A stretch of 64,000 bases of DNA. Origin: Candidatus Zixiibacteriota bacterium (lineage in GTDB: Bacteria; Zixibacteria; MSB-5A5; DSPP01). This document shows, piece by piece, positions 58,798 to 64,000 of the stretch. Under the pieces are notes generated by a model. That model saw only the letters and a program-made list of their open reading frames with translations, was not told the DNA's origin and searched no databases. The position numbers and the translations under genes are program-made. Position 1 is the first letter of the stretch; the number at the start of each line of letters is the position of its first letter. Location: assembly GCA_022614805.1 (NCBI GenBank), contig JAKEHY010000038.1, forward strand, positions 1 to 64,000. Reading direction: 5' to 3'.

Positions 58798-60003
58798 TTA
58801 ATCGAAGGGATAGGGCGGGAGCTTCACCCGCACCGGCTTGTCGGTGCGATAGCCCAAAACGTAATCGGCCTGCATCAGGGTGTGAATTTCGCGCGTCCCT
58901 TCGTAAATGGAGGAACCCTTGGAGTTGCGGTAAAAACGCTCCACCGGGTATTCGTCTGAATAGCCGTAACTGCCGTGCACCTGGACGGCATCCGCTGCGG
59001 CCTTCTCCGCTTCCAAGCAGGCGACCCATTTGGCCAGGGAGGTTTCACGGGTGTTGCGCAACCCCTTGTTTTTCAGCCAGGCGGCTTTGAGCCACAAAAG
59101 GCGGGAGGTTTCATACCCCTTCACCATATTGGCAATCATTTCCTTCACCAACTGATGCTCTCCGATTGCGCGGGTGAAGGTTTTCCGGGTTTTCGAGTAG
59201 GCCACGCTGGCATCCAGGCAGGCCCGGACGAGACCGGTGGCGCCGGAGGCGACGGTGAAACGCCCCTGTTCCAGGCAGAACATCGCAATCTTGAACCCCT
59301 CCCCTTCCTGTCCCAAAAGGTTTTCCTTCGGAACCGGCACGTCGGTCAAAACGATATAACCCGTGTTGCCGGCCCGCACCCCCAGCTTGCCGTGAATGGT
59401 GCCGGTTTTGACCCCGGGGAAGGAACGCTCCACGATGAAGGCGGAGAGTCCGGTATGGTCCCGCTTTCTCTTTTTCTCCTGGTCCGTCCAGGCAAAAACC
59501 AAAAAATTATCGGCCACGTCCGCCAGCGAAATCCATATTTTTTCGCCGTTCAAAATATAGCGGCTGCCGTCCTTTTTGGCGGTGGTTTGAATTCCGACCG
59601 CATCCGAACCGGCATTCGGCTCGGTCAGGCCAAAAGTAGCCACCTTCTCCCCTTTGGCTTGCGGGACCAGATATTTTTGTTTCTGTTCCTCCGTCCCCCA
59701 GGAAAGCAAAGTGAGGGAATTCAATCCCAAATGCACCGACATTATCACCCGGGCGGAAGTATCGGCGTATTCCAACTCTTCGCAGGCCAGGCCGAAGGAG
59801 ATGTAGTCGTATCCCGCCCCGCCGTAACGCTGGGGGATGCAAATTCCCAGGATGTCGGCCTGCCCCATTTTTTTCAAAAGGTTTGGGTCGAAGCGCTGCT
59901 CCCGGTCCCGCTCGCGGATGCCGGGCAGCACTTCCCGCGCCGCAAAATCCCTCACCAGCTTTTCGATGCTTTTATGGTCTTCGTTCAACTCAAAATCAAG
60001 CAT
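58798..60003 (-). CDS. Acyl-CoA dehydrogenase
   Basis: This 401-aa FAD enzyme has the family signature AEPNAGSDAVGIQTTA-like block (TEPNAGSDAVG), GEKIWISLADVADNFLVFA (EKIWISLADVAD) and the C-terminal YPVERFYRNSKGSSIYEGTREIH (YRNSKGSSIYEGTREIH), where E in YEGTREI is the usual catalytic base position for short/medium-chain enzymes. It would oxidise acyl-CoA to enoyl-CoA. It sits between RidA and the nuclease gene in one minus-strand operon; no other beta-oxidation gene except a thioesterase-like gene is near. Confidence 0.92.
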   Translation of the reverse strand: MLDFELNEDHKSIEKLVRDFAAREVLPGIRERDREQRFDPNLLKKMGQADILGICIPQRYGGAGYDYISFGLACEELEYADTSARVIMSVHLGLNSLTLLSWGTEEQKQKYLVPQAKGEKVATFGLTEPNAGSDAVGIQTTAKKDGSRYILNGEKIWISLADVADNFLVFAWTDQEKKRKRDHTGLSAFIVERSFPGVKTGTIHGKLGVRAGNTGYIVLTDVPVPKENLLGQEGEGFKIAMFCLEQGRFTVASGATGLVRACLDASVAYSKTRKTFTRAIGEHQLVKEMIANMVKGYETSRLLWLKAAWLKNKGLRNTRETSLAKWVACLEAEKAAADAVQVHGSYGYSDEYPVERFYRNSKGSSIYEGTREIHTLMQADYVLGYRTDKPVRVKLPPYPFD

Positions 60004-60030
60004 GCTTTTACGTTTTCTCCGAAGTGCCGC

Positions 60031-60423
60031 TTACTTTTTTTGGAGGACCGCAACGGCTTCGATTTCCACTTTCGCGCCCCGGGGAAGCCGGCCCACCTCC
60101 ACGGTTGAGCGGGCCGGCGGGTTGGCCGGAAAGTAGCGGGCGTAGGTCTCGTTCATCAGGGTAAAGTCGTCCAGCGACGGCAAGAAAACGGTGGTTTTGA
60201 CCACATCCTCCATCTTCGCACCGGAAACCGTCAGAATGGCTTTGATGTTTTCCAAAACCTGTTTGGTCTGCTCTACGATGCCGCCGTTTACCAGTTCGCC
60301 CGATTTGGGGTTGATGGCAATCTGCCCGGCAATGAAGATGATTTTCCCGCAGGGGGCGGCAATTCCCTGGCTGTACGGCCCGATGGCGGCAGGTGCCTCC
60401 GCAGTTTTAATGACCTCCTTCAC
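60031..60423 (-). CDS. ridA: RidA-family enamine/imine deaminase
   Basis: This 130-aa protein has the RidA pattern AIGPYSQGIAAPCGKIIFIAGQI (AIGPYSQGI), EQTKQVLENIKAIL, and PPARSTVEVGRLPRGAKVEIEA (PARSTVEVGRLPRG). RidA removes reactive enamine intermediates made by PLP enzymes. The arginine in PARSTVEV and the glycine-rich N-terminal loop are conserved. It overlaps the S9 peptidase gene by 4 bp, so they are coupled. Confidence 0.95.
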   Translation of the reverse strand: MKEVIKTAEAPAAIGPYSQGIAAPCGKIIFIAGQIAINPKSGELVNGGIVEQTKQVLENIKAILTVSGAKMEDVVKTTVFLPSLDDFTLMNETYARYFPANPPARSTVEVGRLPRGAKVEIEAVAVLQKK

Positions 60424-62339
60424 TTGTCGGTCCCGTTCCCCCCGCCGGCTGCGGCGGCCGAAGAACGGTTCTTAACATATTTATCCAGAAAGTTAGCCAT
60501 CGCCTCGTAGGCCTTAATCTGATTGGGGATTTTGGCCAGCCCGTGCCCCTCGTCGGGGAAAAGCAGATATTCCACCGCTCCCCCCTTAGCTTTTAATTTT
60601 TCCACAATCTGGTCCGCCTCTGTTTGCGGCACGCGCGGATCGTTGGCTCCCTGAATCACCATTAAAGGAGCGGTGATTTTGTCCGCTTTGTAAACGGGGG
60701 AGATTTCCTTCAAGAAGTCGAGGTCTTTATCCAAATATCCGTACTCCGATTCCCGCAGCTTGCGCCGCCAGGCGCCGGTGTTTTTCAAAAAGGTTTCAAA
60801 ATTGGCAATTCCTACAATGCTGACCCCACCCGCCCAAAGGTCAGGGTACATCGTCAGCATCGCCAAAGTCGAATACCCGCCGTAGCTGCCCCCTACGACG
60901 GCAATCTTTTTGGGGTCCACGTAGCCGGAGGATTTCAGATACTCCACCGCCCAGACCAGGTCTTTCAAGGCTTCCGGGCGCTTTTGGATGTTGTCCATGG
61001 CCATATAGGCTTTGCCGTAACCGGCCGAGCCACGCACGTTGGGGGCCAGGATGGCGTAGCCGCGAGAAAGAAAGTACTGAAAAATCTTATCAAACCAGGG
61101 ACGCTCCTGGCTTTCCGGTCCGCCGTGCACTTCCAGAACGGCCGGCAGGCTTCCGTCCTTTTTGGCCCCCGGTGGGAGATAGAAGAAGGCGGGAATTTCC
61201 ATTCCATCGTGGCTTTTGTATTTTACCAGCACCGGCTCCGTCATTGTGGATCGGTCGATGCCTCCCATCGGAGCGAAAGTGAGCGGCTCAACCGTTTTGG
61301 CGGCCTGGTCAAACAACCAAACGTTGTTGTTCCGGGAAGAAGAGGTAAAAGTGAAAGCCAATTTATCGCCGGTTTTGGTGAAAGAAATCCCGCCCACAAC
61401 ACCTTTTGGCATTTTGGGCAAGTTCATCATTTTCCCGGTCTGCATATCCTTCACAAACAGTTCGCCGTAGCCGTCGACGTTGGCCGTGTAGGCCATATAG
61501 CGGCCGTTATCCGAAAGAATCATTGCGGCGATTTCCCGCTTTTCGTTTTCCAAAAAACCAACCTTGCCGGTGGTCAAATCGATTTTGGCCAAGTTTTCGA
61601 AGTCCTTGTCCTGGTCGGAGGATAAATAGAGCGTTTTCGAATCCGGAGTAAAGTTGACGTTGGTATAGATGGCATCCCCTTGGTGCGGGGTAAGAAGGGT
61701 GGTTTTTCCGGTGGCCAAATCCAGGGCATATAAGTTGAAATTGGTGTTGGTGATAGCTTCTTCAATAATCAGAGTCTTTCCGTCCGGCGACCATTCTGCC
61801 ACGGAGAAATTGCCATCCCTCTGAAAGACCATCTTCTTTTCCCTACTGGCCAAATCCATCACGTAAATGTCGAAATACGCTTCGTTGCGCTCGTTGGAGG
61901 CAAAGGCGATTTTCTTTCCATCCGGCGACCATTCCCCGAAATCGTGGATCACCTTTGGGTTGTCGGTCAACTGGATAACCTTCTCGCCGGTGGGATTGGA
62001 CAAATAAAGCTGGGCACGTTCGCTGCCGCCGGCGGCCTTGCCAAACAAGATCCACTGACCGTCGGGCGACCAACTGCCGTAGTCCACGCGGTCTTCGTAG
62101 AAGGTTATCTGGTTCGGCCAGCCCCCCTTGGAGGAAATAACAAACAACTGGCCCACGCCGGGCATATTGGAAGTGAACAACACCTTGTCCCCGGCCGGCG
62201 AAATATCTCCTCCGCCGCAGGATTTGATGTTCATATACTGGGCGAACGGGTAGGGCTCGGCCCAAAGGTTACCGGCCAGAATCAACAGGAAAACGGCGGC
62301 CAGAACGCCCTTCTCCACCTTTTGCATAAAACCCGACAT
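60420..62339 (-). CDS. Secreted S9-family prolyl oligopeptidase/dipeptidyl-peptidase-like enzyme
   Basis: This 639-aa protein has a signal peptide (GVLAAVFLLILAGNLWAE), a TolB/WD40-like beta-propeller (repeats such as WSPDGKKIAFASNERNEAYFD, shown as WSPDGKKIAFASN) and a C-terminal alpha/beta-hydrolase domain. The nucleophile is S485 in GGSYGGYS; GANDPRVPQ and DEGHGL hold the Asp and His. It cleaves short peptides in the periplasm or outside. The start at 62339 follows AAGGAGG; the frame extends upstream without support. RidA follows with a 4-bp overlap. Confidence 0.92.
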   Translation of the reverse strand: MSGFMQKVEKGVLAAVFLLILAGNLWAEPYPFAQYMNIKSCGGGDISPAGDKVLFTSNMPGVGQLFVISSKGGWPNQITFYEDRVDYGSWSPDGQWILFGKAAGGSERAQLYLSNPTGEKVIQLTDNPKVIHDFGEWSPDGKKIAFASNERNEAYFDIYVMDLASREKKMVFQRDGNFSVAEWSPDGKTLIIEEAITNTNFNLYALDLATGKTTLLTPHQGDAIYTNVNFTPDSKTLYLSSDQDKDFENLAKIDLTTGKVGFLENEKREIAAMILSDNGRYMAYTANVDGYGELFVKDMQTGKMMNLPKMPKGVVGGISFTKTGDKLAFTFTSSSRNNNVWLFDQAAKTVEPLTFAPMGGIDRSTMTEPVLVKYKSHDGMEIPAFFYLPPGAKKDGSLPAVLEVHGGPESQERPWFDKIFQYFLSRGYAILAPNVRGSAGYGKAYMAMDNIQKRPEALKDLVWAVEYLKSSGYVDPKKIAVVGGSYGGYSTLAMLTMYPDLWAGGVSIVGIANFETFLKNTGAWRRKLRESEYGYLDKDLDFLKEISPVYKADKITAPLMVIQGANDPRVPQTEADQIVEKLKAKGGAVEYLLFPDEGHGLAKIPNQIKAYEAMANFLDKYVKNRSSAAAAGGGNGTDK

Positions 62340-62425
62340 ATTTCCTCCTTGCTTTCGGTTTCTTGCCCCCAATATTATCAAGCTTTGGACGCTTGGCAAC
62401 CGCTTTTTGGGCCAAAGGAGAGAGA

Positions 62426-62908
62426 ATGCGAGCAAAAAAACGGGCAGCCGAAACGATATTGACCGAACAGGTGATGCTCACCTATACCAACCACTACGGC
62501 ACTCTCTATGGGGGGAAGCTCTTAGAACTGATGGACAAAGCCGCTTTTATCGCCACTTCCCGCTTTGCCCATTCCGATACGGTTACTGCTTCCTCCGAAA
62601 GCGTCGATTTTCACCATCCCATCCGCTTCGGCGACATCATCGAGTTGGCCGCCAAGGTGATTTTCACCGGCCGCACTTCTATGGTCGTGCGCATTCACGC
62701 CTTCGGCGAAGGCCGCCGCGACCATAAAAAGTTCTTGGCCACCACCGGCTATTTCAATATGGTGGCGGTGGACGAGCAGGGTCGTCCCAAGGAGGTGCCG
62801 GAGCTTATCCTCGAAACCGAAGAGGAAAGACGGGAATGGGAGACCGGCAAACGGATTAAAGAGCTGTCCGAGGAAAGAACAGCCCGGAAAGGTAGGGGCG
62901 GTTCGTGA
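62426..62908 (+). CDS. Hotdog-fold acyl-CoA thioesterase
   Basis: This 160-aa protein has the pattern LTYTNHYGTLYGGKLLELMDKAAFIATSRFA (NHYGTLYGGKLLELMDKAA), SSESVDFHHPIRFGDIIEL and IFTGRTSMVVRIHAFGE, typical of YciA/acyl-CoA hydrolase hotdog proteins. It would hydrolyse acyl-CoA. The start at 62426 follows AAAGGAGAGAG; an in-frame ATG at 62363 lacks a site. The C-terminal residues (GRGGS) are coded by a dispersed repeat. The stop overlaps the pth start by 4 bp. Confidence 0.85.
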   Translation: MRAKKRAAETILTEQVMLTYTNHYGTLYGGKLLELMDKAAFIATSRFAHSDTVTASSESVDFHHPIRFGDIIELAAKVIFTGRTSMVVRIHAFGEGRRDHKKFLATTGYFNMVAVDEQGRPKEVPELILETEEERREWETGKRIKELSEERTARKGRGGS

Positions 62909-62915
62909 ACCGCCC
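62896..62915 (+). repeat. Dispersed palindrome holding the pth start codon
   Basis: GGGCGGTTC (62896-62904) pairs perfectly with GAACCGCCC (62907-62915) over a 2-nt loop. The GTG start codon of pth (62905-62907) is at the loop and first stem base. The left flank GTAGG matches the reverse of the CCCTAC tail seen at about 4200 and 12953. Confidence 0.8.
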
Positions 62916-63510
62916 GCTTTGCTTAATCGTCGGATTGGGTAACCCCGGCCGTCAATACGCGAAAACCCGTCACAATCTGGGCTGGCAGGTTTTAGACCGG
63001 CTTTGCGAAAAGCTCAAAATCGGCTTCAAGGCCGGCAAGGGGGAATATTACGTCGCGTTGCTGGAGAAAAATGATCGGGATGTTGTCTTTCTCAAGCTGA
63101 CGACTTATATGAACGGGAGCGGAATAGCAGTCAAAGAAGCGTTGCCTTTTTTCGGCAAGGTTCCCGCCGAGCTTTTGGTCATTTTGGACGATATGGCCCT
63201 GCCTTTGGGGAAGCTCCGATTACGCGCCGGCGGCTCTTCCGGGGGGCACAACGGTCTCGAATCTATCATATACCAACTTCAAACCGAAGATTTCTCCCGG
63301 TTGCGATTGGGCATCGGCACGCCGGAGGCCAAAGGCGCCGCCGTTGGCCACGTCCTCGGCGAATTTTCAAAAGAAGAGAAAAAAGCCGCTGAAGAGATGA
63401 TGGAAAAAGCCGCCATGCTGGTCGAAATTTGTTATCAAAAGGGATTTCAGGACGCACTGAACTATCTTTCACGGCAGACTTCGATTATTGGGGAGGCTAC
63501 GGAAGAATAA
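62905..63510 (+). CDS. pth: Peptidyl-tRNA hydrolase
   Basis: This 201-aa protein is complete. The catalytic residues seen in the family are present: N13 (GLGNPG), H23 (TRHNLGW), N70 (TYMNGSG), D96 (LDDMALP) and N116 (GGHNGLE). Pth releases tRNA from peptidyl-tRNA dropped from the ribosome. GTG 62905 is the only usable start because an in-frame stop lies at 62893. The start codon is at the tip of an inverted repeat, so the mRNA may fold and limit initiation. It is coupled to the thioesterase gene by a 4-bp overlap. Confidence 0.93.
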   Translation: MNRPLCLIVGLGNPGRQYAKTRHNLGWQVLDRLCEKLKIGFKAGKGEYYVALLEKNDRDVVFLKLTTYMNGSGIAVKEALPFFGKVPAELLVILDDMALPLGKLRLRAGGSSGGHNGLESIIYQLQTEDFSRLRLGIGTPEAKGAAVGHVLGEFSKEEKKAAEEMMEKAAMLVEICYQKGFQDALNYLSRQTSIIGEATEE

Positions 63511-63514
63511 AGAC

Positions 63515-63542
63515 CGGGGCTGCGCGCCAAAACCTTGCCCCG
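63515..63542. terminator. Possible hairpin between convergent genes
   Basis: CGGGGC (63515-63520) pairs with GCCCCG (63537-63542) across a 16-nt loop. It sits between pth and the convergent membrane-fusion gene. The stem is short and has no T tract, so function is uncertain. Confidence 0.3.
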
Positions 63543-63546
63543 CCTG

Positions 63547-64000
63547 TTACCACCAGTTCCAGAACTCGACTTTGAAGAAGCGCACCACCGAGCGGCCGAG
63601 AATTTTGAAAATGGATTTTTTGCCCGCTTGTATCTTCAGCTTGCCGCTCATCCCGGCTTTCAGCCGCCCGTCCGAGTTGGCCAAAACGCCGGCCACTTTG
63701 AAGAAGATCTGGGAACGCATCTCCTCCGCCTCGCTGCTCACCTGCTGGACGTTGCCGGTATAAGTCTTGTTCGGGAAGCTGCGCAGCCGCAGCTCTATGG
63801 GCGCCTCCGGTTTGACCAAGTCGAGGTCTGACTCCGAAACCTTGGTCAAAACCCGCACCGAGTCCAGCCGGATGATGCGCAGGAGCGCCTGCGGTGAATT
63901 GACCAAAGTCACCCGTCCCGGAAAGGGGGAAACAACCGTCTGCTTGGCCAACTGCTCTTTCAAATAGCGAATGGTTCCCTCCAGCTTGGCCATCTCCGCC
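63547..64000 (-). CDS. HlyD-like membrane-fusion protein, C-terminal part (5' end outside window)
   Basis: The frame is open to the right edge of the window, so the start is missing. The visible C-terminal 151 or so residues include a coiled-coil end (EGTIRYLKEQLAKQT), a lipoyl half-motif (VVSPFPGRVTLVNSP) and a beta-barrel region ending in RLKAGMSGKLKIQAGKKS. This is the typical HlyD/RND-type membrane-fusion end. It would connect an inner-membrane exporter to the periplasm. The ATG at 63993 is internal, since the motif before it (a coiled coil) needs upstream residues. Confidence 0.7.
   Translation of the reverse strand, partial: AEMAKLEGTIRYLKEQLAKQTVVSPFPGRVTLVNSPQALLRIIRLDSVRVLTKVSESDLDLVKPEAPIELRLRSFPNKTYTGNVQQVSSEAEEMRSQIFFKVAGVLANSDGRLKAGMSGKLKIQAGKKSIFKILGRSVVRFFKVEFWNWW

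Noticed and set aside
58020-59090. Plus-strand frame of about 356 codons opposite the nuclease gene
   Set aside because: Antisense shadow; the minus-strand nuclease has conserved motifs and the plus strand has none.
58975-60108. Long plus-strand frame of about 377 codons opposite the acyl-CoA dehydrogenase gene
   Set aside because: It is an antisense shadow of a clearly conserved coding sequence and has no recognisable domain.
1-64000. CRISPR array, insertion sequence, prophage or integron
   Set aside because: No regularly spaced direct repeats, transposase, integrase or phage structural gene was recognised; repeated sequences are short hairpins or in-frame protein repeats.

Overview
The window looks like a chromosome segment of an uncultured Gram-negative (diderm) bacterium, moderately GC-rich by eye. 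No rRNA, tRNA, CRISPR array or insertion sequence was recognised. Diderm features are an ExbB/ExbD/ExbD/TonB cluster, heptose isomerase GmhA, an O-antigen-ligase-like protein and a DUF3996-type beta-barrel protein. A secreted FG-GAP/dockerin protein, a bacterial geranylgeranylglyceryl-phosphate-synthase-like gene, ComB and pyruvoyl-type arginine decarboxylase together fit a lineage of the FCB superphylum or a neighbouring candidate phylum (Zixibacteria-like). That placement is inference; no marker phylogeny could be run.

Layout. 0-4.3 kb: 3' part of a secreted tandem-repeat/FN3 protein, a small beta-barrel protein with a clear promoter and terminator, DNA polymerase III delta, a degenerate RNase H-like gene and a non-coding block. 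4.3-12.1 kb: cysteine dioxygenase, an AT-rich Abi-like gene, a lipoprotein, a Cys/Met-metabolism PLP enzyme, HtrA protease and a copper ATPase. 12.1-13.1 kb: non-coding DNA full of hairpin repeats. 13.1-20.6 kb: FG-GAP/dockerin protein, YhaM-like protein, MreB, FtsE-FtsX-EnvC-like and HolB. 20.6-25.7 kb: RicT, MetG, BioY, TatD and RsmA, an order reminiscent of the Bacillus holB-yaaT-metS-tatD-ksgA neighbourhood. 26.1-31.6 kb: a YbhGFSR-type ABC-2 exporter whose two ATPase halves are separate genes. 31.6-36.6 kb: TPR protein, membrane protein and Ton system. 36.7-42.1 kb: glycosyltransferase, two small unknown genes, GcvT, ComB and a YchF-like GTPase. 42.2-54.5 kb: GyrA, an AT-rich restriction-modification pair, AlaS, GGGP synthase, GmhA, ligase, arginine-to-putrescine genes and an AT-rich HARE-HTH nuclease-like gene. 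54.5-62.3 kb (mostly minus strand): methyltransferase, VOC protein, PurB, and an operon of Fe-S nuclease, acyl-CoA dehydrogenase, RidA and S9 peptidase. 62.4-64 kb: thioesterase, Pth and the C-terminal part of a membrane-fusion protein.

Themes. Genes are tightly packed and often translationally coupled by 1-4 bp overlaps. Single AT-rich defence-type genes or pairs sit between housekeeping genes. Short hairpin repeats recur between genes and sometimes enter coding sequence: one supplies the last codons of holB and another contains the pth start codon at its apex. The most notable observations are a hairpin family with a compensatory stem change, a sharply AT-rich mosaic segment inside alaS, an FtsE with degenerate ATPase motifs paired with an EnvC-like LytM domain lacking zinc ligands, an archaeal-type GGGP synthase beside LPS genes, and promoter spacing that implies leaderless mRNAs.
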